Source of the DNA: Coriobacteriaceae bacterium AM100-PB1-1D-6A
Lineage (GTDB): Bacteria; Actinomycetota; Coriobacteriia; Coriobacteriales; Coriobacteriaceae
DNA length: 64,000 nucleotides
Assembly (NCBI GenBank): GCA_027660625.1
Contig: JAQDNC010000003.1
Span: forward strand, 1 to 64,000
Direction: 5' to 3'
Shown here: positions 32,689-41,591 of the stretch, piece by piece
Position numbering within the stretch: the stretch's first letter is position 1
Layout: the number at the start of each line of letters is the position of its first letter
Made by a program: the position numbers and the translations under genes
Notes under the pieces: model-generated
Told to the model about the DNA's origin: nothing
Databases searched by the model: none
The model's input: only the letters and a program-made list of their open reading frames with translations

Positions 32689-33370
32689 CGCGAGCGCCCC
32701 TTCCCTCGGCGAGGACATCGCACGCGAGTGCCGTGACAACGCCGACGAGCACACTTGCCGGCACGGCGATATTCGTCCACCCCAAGAACTTGCATATGGC
32801 GACGGACACCGCAGCCAAACCGGCAGCTACGACATTGCCGCGCGACAGTCGCTGCGAAAAGAGTAGGCAGATAAAGAGCGATGTGCAGACAAAACCCGCA
32901 ATAGCGGTGGGAACATCAACAACGGCGCCGACGATGGCGCCCGTCGTACACGAAACGCCCCATGTTGCGATGAGGATCACGTTGAGCACAAAGGACTCGA
33001 GCGGACCCCAATCCTCCCCTTTAACCAACTTGGCAAGCGAAATGCCGTATGCCTCCTCGGTAAGTGTCGCGGCAACAGCCAGCGTCTGACGCTTCGAAGC
33101 ACCCCTCAAATGCGGTGCGATCGATGCCGAGTAAAGCGCAAAGCGCGAGGAGATTGCGGCCACACTTGCGACAATCGATGCCGCAGGCACACCTGCCAGC
33201 CACAGGTTGCAGACCATAAACTGCCCGCTGCCCGTCACGAACGTGCTGCTCAGGGCAAAAACCATCCAGGGTTCCATTCCCGTCTGCGCCATAATCATTC
33301 CGCACGGCGCGGCTATCGCAACATAGGTAAGCATCACCGGCCAGACGGTTTTAACGATTTTGAGCACCAT
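32678..33370 (-). CDS. azlC: AzlC-family branched-chain amino acid exporter subunit
   Basis: A 230-residue membrane protein. The AzlC pattern is visible in YVAIAAPCGMIMAQTGMEPWMVFALSSTFVTGSGQFM and in the ISSRFALYSASIAPHLRG and TEEAYGISL regions. It is the large subunit of the AzlCD exporter, related to E. coli YgaZH. ATG at 33370 follows GAGGAACGTT. It contrasts with the livKHMGF importer in the same window: uptake and efflux of similar substrates are both encoded. Confidence 0.87.
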   Translation of the reverse strand: MVLKIVKTVWPVMLTYVAIAAPCGMIMAQTGMEPWMVFALSSTFVTGSGQFMVCNLWLAGVPAASIVASVAAISSRFALYSASIAPHLRGASKRQTLAVAATLTEEAYGISLAKLVKGEDWGPLESFVLNVILIATWGVSCTTGAIVGAVVDVPTAIAGFVCTSLFICLLFSQRLSRGNVVAAGLAAVSVAICKFLGWTNIAVPASVLVGVVTALACDVLAEGRGARDAR

Positions 33371-33507
33371 AACGTTCCTCGTCCCGACAAGATTTCCGAG
33401 CCGCATTCAACGACGCGGCAGAACCATCGCCCGATGGCAACCGAGTTCACCTACAATTGCCACCGGATCGAAAGACACAGAAAGACACAACTTTTTAGGA
33501 AGTCATT

Positions 33508-34320
33508 ATGACAGCTATCGATCGAACGCGGGCTGCCGCGGCCTTCAAAACCTACACCGATGCCTACGATGCCGCCAATCCGCGTATCGCGCTCAAAATC
33601 GAGCATACGTACCACGTTGCCGAGGCATGCGATGCCGTGGCACGCGAACAGGGCTGGTCACCTCAGGACATTGACCTAGCGTGGCTTTGCGGCCTGCTGC
33701 ACGATATGGGTCGCTTTGAGCAGCTGCGACGCTGGGACACGTTTAAGGATGCCGAGAGCATGAGCCATGCGGCGTTGGGCATCGAGGTTCTCTTTGGCGA
33801 AAACCCTGCAGACGCGCCCGCGACAACAAGTATCCGCGACTTTATCGACGATCCGGTAGAAGACGAGTTGATTCGCGCAAGCATTGCCTATCACAGCGAT
33901 TTCCGTCTACCCGCGCAGCTCGACGAGCGCACGCGGCGCTTCTGCGATATTGTGCGCGATGGCGACAAGGTCGACATTATGCGCACCATCGCCGACAGCA
34001 CCGTCGACACCATCCTCAAAGTGGATGAGGACGTGTTTCTTGCCAGCCACTTCTCGGCACCGACGCTGGCTGCCTTTGACGAGCACCGCTGCGTCACGCG
34101 CGATGAGCGCGATGAGCCCGCGGACTACTTGGTGGGGCTTATCTGCTTTATGTTTGAGCTCGTCTATCCGGCAAGCCGCGCGCTGACGCGCAAGCAGGGC
34201 GATATCTACCGCCTGCTCGACGCACCTTTTGGTATCGTGCGGCCCTTTACCGACCCCGCCACGCAAGCGACCTGGGAACGCCTAAAGAAAGAGATGCGAG
34301 TCTGGCTGGCCAGCGCCTAG
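33508..34320 (+). CDS. HD-domain metal-dependent phosphohydrolase
   Basis: A 270-residue protein with the HD superfamily set: His in KIEHTYHVAEACD, the His-Asp pair in LCGLLHDMGRFEQL, a further His in AYHSDF, and a likely final Asp in VRDGDKVDIMRTI. Substrates of such enzymes range from nucleotides to cyclic dinucleotides; none can be assigned here. The start has AGGAAGTCATT. Its stop codon TAG lies in the same CTAG that ends etfA on the other strand, so the two genes converge with a 4-base overlap and no terminator between them. Confidence 0.82.
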   Translation: MTAIDRTRAAAAFKTYTDAYDAANPRIALKIEHTYHVAEACDAVAREQGWSPQDIDLAWLCGLLHDMGRFEQLRRWDTFKDAESMSHAALGIEVLFGENPADAPATTSIRDFIDDPVEDELIRASIAYHSDFRLPAQLDERTRRFCDIVRDGDKVDIMRTIADSTVDTILKVDEDVFLASHFSAPTLAAFDEHRCVTRDERDEPADYLVGLICFMFELVYPASRALTRKQGDIYRLLDAPFGIVRPFTDPATQATWERLKKEMRVWLASA

Positions 34321-35522
34321 CGCTCGAGCTGGGCCAGAAGCTCCTCGACAACTTCGACGGCGTCACCGACAACTTTGTACTGCGCAGCGCCGAAGATGGG
34401 GGCATCCGGGTCCTCGTTGACAGCGATGATGCACTCCGCGCCGCCGATGCCGGCAAGATGCTGGATAGCGCCCGAAACGCCGATACTCACAAGGAGCTTG
34501 GGCGAAACCGACACGCCGGTCTGGCCAATCTGGTGGCGATACTCCAACCAGCCTGCCTCCACAACGGGACGCGTGCAACCAAGCTCGGCACCCAAGGCAT
34601 CGGCGAGTTTTCGCATCAGGGGCAGATTCTTCTTGGAGCCGATGCCGCGGCCCACCACGACCAGGCGCTCGGCATCGGCAATTGATGCCTGCTGCCCCCA
34701 CTCCTCGGCGGGAATCGAGATCTCGACACGGGCCTTAACATCATTCGCAAGCGATACCTGGGTAATCGTGCCAGAGCGGCTGTAGTCAAACTTGGGTGCC
34801 CCAAAGATGCCGGGGCGCACCGTTGCCATCTGCGGCCGATGATTGGGGCAGATAATGGTGGCCATCAAGTTGCCGCCAAACGCCGGGCGGGTCTGCTGCA
34901 GTAGACCCGTCTCCGTATCCATCGAAAGCACCGTACAGTCGGCCGTAAGGCCCGTCTGCAAGCGTACGGCCACACCGGGCGCCAGCTCACGACCAAAGGC
35001 GGTCGCGCCGTACAGAATGGCCTCGGGTCTGCGCTCGGCCACCAAATCGCAGATGAGACGAGCATAGATCTCCGCATCGTTTTGGCGCAGTCGCTCGTCG
35101 CGGCAGACCACGACCTCGTCGGCACCGGCGCAGACCAGATGTTCCAGGTCCTCAAGCGAGCCCTCGGGGCCCATGCCGGCCAATGCCACCAGACGGCAAC
35201 CGCGAGCATCGGCAAGCTCGCGCCCCTTACCCATGAGCTCGTAGGCCACCGGAGCCACGACATCGTGATCGTCGGTCTGAACGAATACCCATATGTCTCG
35301 ATACGCATCGAGGTCAACCGCGCCGGCGGCCTCGTCGCGCTCGATCGAAATGGCATTGACGGGGCAGGCGTCGACGCACCCGCCGCACAAGATACAGCCG
35401 TCGGTCACATGGGCGCAGCGGTTGGGGCGCTCGCCCTCCATCACAATGCCACCCGAGGCACAGGCGCGAACGCAGCGGCCACAGCCAACGCACGCCTCGC
35501 TATCGATTATCAGTCCGCTCAT
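34317..35522 (-). CDS. EtfA-type flavoprotein with N-terminal ferredoxin domain (LctC-like)
   Basis: A 401-residue electron-transfer flavoprotein alpha subunit. Residues 1-65 are a two-cluster ferredoxin-like domain: CVGCGRCVRAC and CILCGGCVDACPVNAI. Then come an ETF N-terminal domain and the FAD-binding C-terminal domain (VVVGRGIGSKKNL, LVSIGVSGAIQHLAG, IIAVNEDPDAPIFGAAQYKVVGDA). This arrangement is that of LctC, part of the lactate dehydrogenase-Etf complex of Acetobacterium woodii. It follows etfB directly (TAG then ATG). Its partners are the EtfB-like and GlcD-like proteins upstream. Confidence 0.92.
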   Translation of the reverse strand: MSGLIIDSEACVGCGRCVRACASGGIVMEGERPNRCAHVTDGCILCGGCVDACPVNAISIERDEAAGAVDLDAYRDIWVFVQTDDHDVVAPVAYELMGKGRELADARGCRLVALAGMGPEGSLEDLEHLVCAGADEVVVCRDERLRQNDAEIYARLICDLVAERRPEAILYGATAFGRELAPGVAVRLQTGLTADCTVLSMDTETGLLQQTRPAFGGNLMATIICPNHRPQMATVRPGIFGAPKFDYSRSGTITQVSLANDVKARVEISIPAEEWGQQASIADAERLVVVGRGIGSKKNLPLMRKLADALGAELGCTRPVVEAGWLEYRHQIGQTGVSVSPKLLVSIGVSGAIQHLAGIGGAECIIAVNEDPDAPIFGAAQYKVVGDAVEVVEELLAQLER

Positions 35523-36338
35523 CTATGCCATCCCCTCGATAATCTTGGCAATCTTTGCCGCCTGCTCGACCGGCGTGCCCTCGATGGCCTCGCACGTTTG
35601 GTCGCGGTCGGGCACAAATGAGCGCACGACCTGCGTCGGCGATCCGGTAAGGCCGCAACGCGAAGGGTCAGCATGTACATCGGCAGCACAGACCACCCGC
35701 ACATCCGCATCTTCGGCCGCGCGAATGCCGGCGATGCTCGGCATGCGCAGCTGGCCGATCTCCTTGGCGGTCGTCATCGCGCACGGCATCTCCAGATAGA
35801 CCGTCTCCTCGCCGGCATCGCAACCGTGAACGAGCGAAAGCGCACCGCACGTCGTAAAACCTGCGCTCTGCACGCAGCTCACATCGGTCACGCAGGGAAT
35901 CTCGAAGGCGCCGGCCAGCTCGGGGCCAATCTGGGCGGTATCGCCATCTACCGCCATCTTGCCGCAGATGAGCAGGTCGAAGTCCTCGTCGAGCGCCTCG
36001 ATACCGCATTTGAGGGCATAGGTGGTCGCCAACGTGTCCGCGCCCGCAAAGGCGCGATCGGTCAGCAGCAGCGCATCATCGGCGCCGCGGGCAATGCAGT
36101 CGCGCAGCAGCGATTCGGTTGCAGGGATACCCATCGACACCACCGTCACGCGCACATCCATGCCAAAGCCGATAAAGTCGTCCTTGAGCGCCAGCGCGCA
36201 TTCGAGGGCACTTGCATCGAAGGGATTAATGACCGCCTGCTTGCCATCACGCACGATGGTATTGGTTTTGGGGTCCATCTTGACCTCGGTGCTTCCCGGT
36301 ACCGCCTTGACGCACACCACCATATGGAAATCGCTCAT
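35523..36338 (-). CDS. EtfB-type electron-transfer flavoprotein beta subunit (LctB-like)
   Basis: A 271-residue ETF beta subunit. It opens MSDFHMVVCVKAVPGSTEVKMDPKTNTIVRDG and has NPFDASALECAL, the loop VVSMGIPATESLLRDCIARGADDALLL, ICGKMAVDGDTAQIGPELA and the C-terminal SIAGIRAAEDAD. With the ferredoxin-bearing EtfA it would bind two FADs. ATG at 36338, behind GGGGGCGC, overlaps the last bases of the upstream oxidase gene; a GTG at 36344 is also possible. The operon order is oxidase-etfB-etfA. Confidence 0.92.
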   Translation of the reverse strand: MSDFHMVVCVKAVPGSTEVKMDPKTNTIVRDGKQAVINPFDASALECALALKDDFIGFGMDVRVTVVSMGIPATESLLRDCIARGADDALLLTDRAFAGADTLATTYALKCGIEALDEDFDLLICGKMAVDGDTAQIGPELAGAFEIPCVTDVSCVQSAGFTTCGALSLVHGCDAGEETVYLEMPCAMTTAKEIGQLRMPSIAGIRAAEDADVRVVCAADVHADPSRCGLTGSPTQVVRSFVPDRDQTCEAIEGTPVEQAAKIAKIIEGMA

Positions 36339-36340
36339 CT

Positions 36341-37942
36341 TCACGCGCCCCCTTTCTGGACGAGTTCATCCAAGAGCTTCTCCGAAAATAGGTTGCCACG
36401 ACCCAGCTGCCCGGCAGGATCGAGCTGCAGCTTGAGTCGAGCCGATTCGACCATGGCCTCGTGGCCGTACATCGTCTCCAAAAAGCCCGCTTTGATCTTG
36501 CCGACGCCGTGCTCGGCAGAGACGGCGCCGCCCATAGCCGTTACCTCCGCAGCCCACCGGGCAAACAGCTCACCACCGCGACGGTAGTCCTGCGCATCGC
36601 GCGGCAGGATATTCACATGCAGATGGTTGTTGCCGATATGTCCCCAGGCGGCAGACTCAAGCCCGCTTTCGGCCAGCGTGCGGCGATAGAAGGCAACGAC
36701 ATCGGCCAGGCGCGCGTTGGGTACCGACATATCCGACCCCAGTTTGGTAATGGTGGGGTCGGTGCGGCGACGCTCATCGATGAGCATGTTGACACTCTCG
36801 GGGACGGCGTGGCGGAAGAACCGCTGGCATTCGCGATCGACCTCGGTGCGCGCAACCCAGGTCGCGTCATCGCGGCCGCCCGCAAGCTCCAAAACCCATC
36901 CCAGGTGGTACAGCTCCTCAGTCGCTTGAGCCTCGTCGTCGCAGTCGAGTTCCACGTAAATACAGACCTTTGCCTCATCGTCGAGTGCCGGCAGCGAGGC
37001 AAACGCGGTCGACTGCTCGCGCTGGCGGCGAAGGATATCCAAGGCGCCGGCATCGAAATACTCAATAGCGGCGGCATGGGACAGCACGGGGCGCACGGAA
37101 TCGGTAAAGGACACTGCCTTGTCCTCGCTGTCGAAAAAGCAGCTCACGCCCCATACGACCGAAGGTGCCGCCTGCAGGGCGATCTCGAGCTCGGTAATGA
37201 CCCCGAGTGTGCCGCATGCACCGATAAAAAGATCGATGGCGTCCATGTCGTCCGAAACGAAATAACCCGACGCGTTTTTGGTCTTGGGCATGGTATAGCC
37301 GGGAAGATCCAGCTCAAGCGCGCGGCCCCCTGCCGTCACGAGCGACAAGTGGCGTGCGTCAGCGTGTGCCCGACCTCGATGAAGCTCGAGCAGGTCGCCG
37401 TCCGGCAGTGCCACGTGAAGCCCCGTAACGTGCGGGCGCATGGGGCCATAGGCATAGCTGCGGGCACCGGAGGCATTGCACGCCGCCATGCCACCCAGGC
37501 AGGCAGATGCCTCGGTGGGATCGGTGGGAAAGAACTGCTCGGGAGCTGTCTGGAACTCCTCATAGGCCTCAAGCGGTGCCTGATCCCAGCCAGCGGTCGG
37601 CAATGCCTTCTTGCCCAGCTGCTTGCGTAACTCAGAAAGCACGACGCCCGGCTCCACGCGCAGCAGAAAACGGCCTTGCTCGTCGCGGCGAAGACCCAGG
37701 TAGCGATTCATACGAGAAGTGTTGAGGATGTGGCCGCCGTGGGGCACGGCACCGGCAGCCAGACCGGTCCGAGCACCCTGGACCGTTATCGGAACATGCT
37801 CGGCATGGAGCTTTCGCAGAATGGCGCGGACTTCGTCCTCCGTTGTCGGAAACGAGATGCTCGACGCCTCGCCCGATGTGCGAGATTCATCGCGACCATA
37901 TTCTTCGAACTCGTCGCCGAAGGGTTTGATGGCTGCAGACAC
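36341..37942 (-). CDS. FAD-linked oxidase of the GlcD/LctD family
   Basis: A 533-residue flavoenzyme. The FAD-binding type 4 domain occupies about residues 25-245 (HVPITVQGARTGLAAGAVPHGG, CLGGMAACNASGARSYAYGPM). The FAD-oxidase C-terminal domain carries WGHIGNNHLHVNILPRD and SAEHGVGKIKAGF. The family oxidises D-lactate, glycolate or 2-hydroxyglutarate. Standing first in an operon with EtfB and ferredoxin-bearing EtfA, it most resembles LctD, the lactate-oxidising subunit of the electron-confurcating complex. It is somewhat longer than typical LctD. Substrate is inferred. Confidence 0.9.
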   Translation of the reverse strand: MSAAIKPFGDEFEEYGRDESRTSGEASSISFPTTEDEVRAILRKLHAEHVPITVQGARTGLAAGAVPHGGHILNTSRMNRYLGLRRDEQGRFLLRVEPGVVLSELRKQLGKKALPTAGWDQAPLEAYEEFQTAPEQFFPTDPTEASACLGGMAACNASGARSYAYGPMRPHVTGLHVALPDGDLLELHRGRAHADARHLSLVTAGGRALELDLPGYTMPKTKNASGYFVSDDMDAIDLFIGACGTLGVITELEIALQAAPSVVWGVSCFFDSEDKAVSFTDSVRPVLSHAAAIEYFDAGALDILRRQREQSTAFASLPALDDEAKVCIYVELDCDDEAQATEELYHLGWVLELAGGRDDATWVARTEVDRECQRFFRHAVPESVNMLIDERRRTDPTITKLGSDMSVPNARLADVVAFYRRTLAESGLESAAWGHIGNNHLHVNILPRDAQDYRRGGELFARWAAEVTAMGGAVSAEHGVGKIKAGFLETMYGHEAMVESARLKLQLDPAGQLGRGNLFSEKLLDELVQKGGA

Positions 37943-38287
37943 GCGAACTCCCCCTTTAGTTAACTACAGTGTTTGCAGGGAGATGTTACCGCATCGTTTC
38001 GTCGACGTGACTGAGACCGTCTCCATAATTGGCGAATTTTACGTTTGCGCAATTCGGCGAGCGGCAGCGTTTTCTCGGCAGGCGCTCTATTTAACGCGCT
38101 CCTTTCCATCGCTGCCACGCATGCAATTGGCGCCCGAAAAAAGTTGAGATAGTTTTTACCCTCTCTCACCTGCGGCGATGTAAACCCGTCAAGCATTTGG
38201 TCAGAAATTGGTCAAGTTACGGCTGATACGGTCGGCATCGACAGCCAAAGCCAATGGAAGGTTTGGCCCAAAAACAGGGAGGTTCCC
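37943..38287. promoter_or_regulatory. Divergent regulatory region with TTGGTCA direct repeat
   Basis: This 345-base gap has no convincing gene. TTGGTCA occurs at 38197-38203 and again at 38208-38214, 11 bases apart and therefore on the same DNA face. CGAATT (38033-38038) and AATTCG (38051-38056) form an inverted repeat. It should hold promoters for the flavoprotein operon (left) and the exported-protein operon (right). Confidence 0.45.
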
Positions 38288-38584
38288 ATGGCATATTACT
38301 GGCCCCAGTACGGCGTCGCCATCGAAGTTGGCGACGACCCGTATCTTCTGCCCTTCGACGAGGAGGCATTTCCCGATGCGGCTGTCTATCACGTCACCAC
38401 CGACGTGATTTGCGATCCCGAATCGTTTTCGGCACTCGCTCACCACATCGCCCACATCCACGACATCAAACTCGACCCAAACTTCGACGAGCTCATCTAC
38501 TCGCGACGCCTCATGCTCCACATGCTCTTTGGTGCCGATCCGTCCACGTTCGCGCGCGTCTATACCACTAAGGATGCCGCATGA
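38288..38584 (+). CDS. Uncharacterised 98-residue protein
   Basis: A 98-residue acidic protein with no signal peptide or membrane segment (starts MAYYWPQYGVAIEVGDDPY; contains ALAHHIAHIHDIKLDPNFDEL). Two histidine-rich spots, HHIAHIHD and LMLHML, could bind metal, but no family was recognised. A very good GGGAGG ribosome site precedes the ATG. Its TGA overlaps the ATG of the next gene (ATGA), so it is probably co-translated with the membrane and exported proteins that follow. It may be a cytoplasmic helper or regulator of that operon. Confidence 0.7.
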   Translation: MAYYWPQYGVAIEVGDDPYLLPFDEEAFPDAAVYHVTTDVICDPESFSALAHHIAHIHDIKLDPNFDELIYSRRLMLHMLFGADPSTFARVYTTKDAA

Positions 38585-39090
38585 GCGCAAGGAAGCAGTC
38601 GAGCCCCCTAGGGTCAAAACATCGAAAAAGGCTCGGCGTTGTCTGCCTGGCCATCGCCTGCGCCCTTATCGCCGTCGGCCTTTACGCCTGGCAGTCAAAG
38701 CCTGTCGCCGAGACAGGTGCCTCGGTCACAGCGGCGGAGGGTAAGTCGCGCCAGGAAATCCAGGACGAGCTCGATGCCATCGTCCGCGACAACATGATGA
38801 CGATCTCGGTCGCACCGGTCGCCCAGCTACAAAAAGGCGGCAAGCTGCGCGTCAACGTGCAAAACGTCCAGGATAACAAGTTTCCCCAGCGTTTCCGCGT
38901 GATCCAAAACGACGAGACCATCTATGAATCGGGCGTGGTCGAGACCGGCAAGACCGTTGAGACCTGCCCCGCAGGCGACATCAAAGAAGGTGAGGCGTAT
39001 ATCGAGATTCAAGCGCTCGACGCCAAGACCTACGACGCCCATGGCAATCCCACGCGCATCAAGGTGCGGGTTGCGCAGCCCGAAGACTAG
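38581..39090 (+). CDS. Membrane-anchored extracytoplasmic protein, unknown family
   Basis: A 169-residue protein. A basic N-terminus (KHRKR) is followed by one hydrophobic segment at about residues 19-36 (VVCLAIACALIAVGLYAW). The rest, about 130 residues, is predicted outside the cell. It contains a short helical part (SRQEIQDELDAIVRDNMM), then a beta-rich stretch (RFRVIQNDETIYESGVVETGKTVETCP... EAYIEIQALDAKTYDAHGNPTRIKV), suggesting a small Ig-like or carbohydrate-like fold. It overlaps the previous gene by four bases. The role is unknown; context suggests the cell envelope. Confidence 0.72.
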   Translation: MSARKQSSPLGSKHRKRLGVVCLAIACALIAVGLYAWQSKPVAETGASVTAAEGKSRQEIQDELDAIVRDNMMTISVAPVAQLQKGGKLRVNVQNVQDNKFPQRFRVIQNDETIYESGVVETGKTVETCPAGDIKEGEAYIEIQALDAKTYDAHGNPTRIKVRVAQPED

Positions 39091-39178
39091 ATCTGCCACC
39101 CGTTGCGAAAACGCGCACCCACGCCGCTTTCGTCTGACCATCACGGAAACGGTCCGTGACGAATAGAAAGGAACGATT

Positions 39179-39778
39179 ATGGACATCACCGGGAACTTGA
39201 GCGGGACCAGGGCGCTCGTCGTGGGCGTGGGGCTGATGCTTGCACTTTCAATGGGTGCCGCGCCGACCCCCGCCCTGGCGGAGGGACGCACTGGAACCAC
39301 CAACGTGACTATCAGGACCCAAATCGACAACATCAAGTTCAAAGCCCCGACCGTCATCCCATTTGTCGCCAAGGCCGATGGCACGCTTCAGGGCCCTTCC
39401 GAGAATACAACCACCATCGACAATCTTTCGGCCTATGGCATCCACGTTGCCAACATGAAGATCGGCGCCAAGAACTCCTGGAGCATCGTCGCCGACGCCA
39501 AGACGGGAACCGCCCAGAACTCCATCGATTTTAAGGTTGGTCCGGACAAGGCACTCCAAGACGCTCACGCCGCGACGCAGGAAGCGGGCCTCGACCTTTC
39601 CAAAAATGCATCCTTCGACATGGGCTACCAGGGCATCGCCAATGGTACGGACAAGATTAAGCTCAAGACGAGCGGCAATGTCGCCCGCGTCACGCGAGAC
39701 ATCTTCCATGTGACTGGCGAGGGCGACCAGGTCGCAAGCATTACGTGGACGGTCGAGCCCGGTGCGCACACGGCCTAA
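39179..39778 (+). CDS. Secreted protein with signal peptide, unknown family
   Basis: A 199-residue protein with a clear signal peptide ending near PTPALA-EG (about residue 35). The mature ~165 residues are rich in Thr, Ala and Asp, with alternating beta-type segments (NVTIRTQIDNIKFKAPTVIPFVAK, NTTTIDNLSAYGIHVANMKI) and end SITWTVEPG. This loosely recalls secreted WxL or camelysin-like surface proteins, but no WxL motif was found. AAAGGAACGATT precedes the ATG. The next gene starts inside its last codons. Confidence 0.72.
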   Translation: MDITGNLSGTRALVVGVGLMLALSMGAAPTPALAEGRTGTTNVTIRTQIDNIKFKAPTVIPFVAKADGTLQGPSENTTTIDNLSAYGIHVANMKIGAKNSWSIVADAKTGTAQNSIDFKVGPDKALQDAHAATQEAGLDLSKNASFDMGYQGIANGTDKIKLKTSGNVARVTRDIFHVTGEGDQVASITWTVEPGAHTA

Positions 39779-40019
39779 GGCGATTGTCCTTGCCGTCATC
39801 ATCGGCGTTGTAACGTTTGCCCCAATCGCCGCCTTTGCCCAACAAGAGCAAGCGCAGGCTGCCACGCAAGTGACTGTCGATCTATCGGAGCTCGAACGCA
39901 GTGGCCAACATGAGCCCCTCGCGCAAACGGGCGACACGCAACAGCTCCTGGCAGCAGGAATCGCCGCGGCAGGCGCAAGCGCCATCGGCCTTGGCCTGCG
40001 CATCAAACGCAGCCAGTAG
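39762..40019 (+). CDS. Very small cell-wall-anchored protein with LAxTG-type signal
   Basis: An 85-residue protein that starts at GTG inside the previous gene. It has an N-terminal signal peptide (AIVLAVIIGVVTFAPIAAFA-QQ) and a C-terminal sorting signal: LAQTGD, a hydrophobic stretch (LLAAGIAAAGASAIGLGL) and a basic tail (RIKRSQ). LAxTG is the form used by class E sortases of actinobacteria, rather than LPxTG. After both cleavages only about 40 residues would remain on the wall. No sortase is in the window. It could be a minor subunit or tip of a surface assembly. Confidence 0.7.
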   Translation: MRTRPKAIVLAVIIGVVTFAPIAAFAQQEQAQAATQVTVDLSELERSGQHEPLAQTGDTQQLLAAGIAAAGASAIGLGLRIKRSQ

Positions 40020-40060
40020 CCGCGAAAATCGAGACCGTCCAGAACAGGTAAGGAGAACCC

Positions 40061-41473
40061 ATGGCATCAAAGAACCTTTTGCCCGTTGCCGCGCTCTGCA
40101 GTGCGCTTGCCACCGGCATGTCCGTCGCCGCTCTAGCGACACCCGCCGTGGGCGTCCCCTTACCTGCCGTCAACTGTCTCGCCACAAACCAGATGAGCAC
40201 CATCGCGCGCCAACGCTTCTCGCTTGCGCAGGCAAGCATTTCGACCTCGGGGTGCCTCCGTCGCTGCACGAACAGCTCGATAGTCGTGGATACCGAGCGC
40301 TCAAGCACAGCGGACGGTCCCCTAACGGGATGCGTTATCTGCACATGGCGCGCAGCTGCAACTGATGCCGATGGCGATTTCTGCGACGTGGAGCTGCGCT
40401 TCGACATCACCCTGTCCGATGACTCGGCGGACGGGGCAACGGTCGCCTTCGACAGCACATTTTTCGAAGACGGAGGAGGTGTATGCCTGGGCTGCGTCCC
40501 CTCGAGCGCCGATGGCACGCAGCCCGCCATCTCATTCACCGCATCGCTGAAAATGACCAAGGTGGGCACCGACGCCACAGCGAATGGCGAGATCGCCCTG
40601 ATGTTCTACGCGAGCGACACAGAAAGCCAGGAGATTCGGGGCAAACAGCGGACCGGATCGCTCAGCCTGACGCGAGGGACAGATCCCGGTCCTGTCGATA
40701 TCAGTACCAAAACGCAAGATGTGCATCACGTCCTTGTCGATCCGGCGCTCCTCGAGATGGAATGGAGCGGAGTAGGAGCGGTCGGACTCGCCCCCTCGAC
40801 AGGTGACATCGCAAGCGACTCCAGCGAGAGCAGCGGTGAAATAGCGCCTGGGGACAATGGCGCACCAGGCGGCATAACACCGCCATCGAGCGGTCCTTCA
40901 GCCACTTTCAGCGAGCCAAGCGAAACGGCCGCCGCAGTGGGCGGCACGCAAGCTGGCGAAAACTTGGGGTGTCCCATGCCGGCAGACATCGACGAGGGCA
41001 ATTGTTGCATGATGGTCGCGCTCGACCGCACGGAAACCGTCGACGCCGCGAGCATTGAGGTCACCGTTGCCGATAAGCCCGTCCGCAAAGCGGCCATTAT
41101 CGCATTCCCTAAAACCGTCGAAGTTGTTTTTCTGCCATCGGGCGAGGTCGTAGCCCCCACCTTGCTCACCTTGCTTGGGGCAAAGGGCACGGCCAACCAA
41201 ATCGACAACCTCACGGTCGTCGACCCTGCGACCACCGCAAAACTGCACCTGTATGCCGTAACCTCGGATGGAGGCAAAACCGAGGAATTCGACGGTGAGA
41301 ACCTCCTGAATAACCGGATACTCCATAAAATGGAAGACGTCTCGTATCAAATTGAGCTCGAGGGATTTGACCGAGCTCGAGATGCCGATATCATCGCCGC
41401 GGCCATTGAGTCCCCGCAGCGACTCATGACGCTGTGCTTCGATTACAGCCCCTATGTCGTGATGGGAGGCTGA
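40061..41473 (+). CDS. Large secreted cysteine-rich protein, unknown family
   Basis: A 470-residue protein with an N-terminal signal-like segment (LLPVAALCSALATGMSVAALATPAVG). The rest is extracytoplasmic. It has many cysteines, often paired (SGCLRRC, TGCVICTW, VCLGCV, NCCMM), which suggests disulfides or metal binding. A low-complexity Ser/Gly/Pro/Glu linker at about 245-295 separates two beta-rich halves. The second half (VDAASIEVTVADKPVRKAAIIAFPKTVEVVFLP) could be an Ig-like fold. No wall anchor is present. TAAGGAGAACCC precedes the ATG. It is the last gene of the operon. Confidence 0.72.
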   Translation: MASKNLLPVAALCSALATGMSVAALATPAVGVPLPAVNCLATNQMSTIARQRFSLAQASISTSGCLRRCTNSSIVVDTERSSTADGPLTGCVICTWRAAATDADGDFCDVELRFDITLSDDSADGATVAFDSTFFEDGGGVCLGCVPSSADGTQPAISFTASLKMTKVGTDATANGEIALMFYASDTESQEIRGKQRTGSLSLTRGTDPGPVDISTKTQDVHHVLVDPALLEMEWSGVGAVGLAPSTGDIASDSSESSGEIAPGDNGAPGGITPPSSGPSATFSEPSETAAAVGGTQAGENLGCPMPADIDEGNCCMMVALDRTETVDAASIEVTVADKPVRKAAIIAFPKTVEVVFLPSGEVVAPTLLTLLGAKGTANQIDNLTVVDPATTAKLHLYAVTSDGGKTEEFDGENLLNNRILHKMEDVSYQIELEGFDRARDADIIAAAIESPQRLMTLCFDYSPYVVMGG

Positions 41474-41591
41474 GGCTTGGGCACCAAATGCCGTCGTTAA
41501 TACCACTTATATAACGTATAGGATGAGGCATGACGCACCCTGCAGCCCATTCTGCTACGATTGCCAGGTTGGCATCAATATGGGAGGGTTC

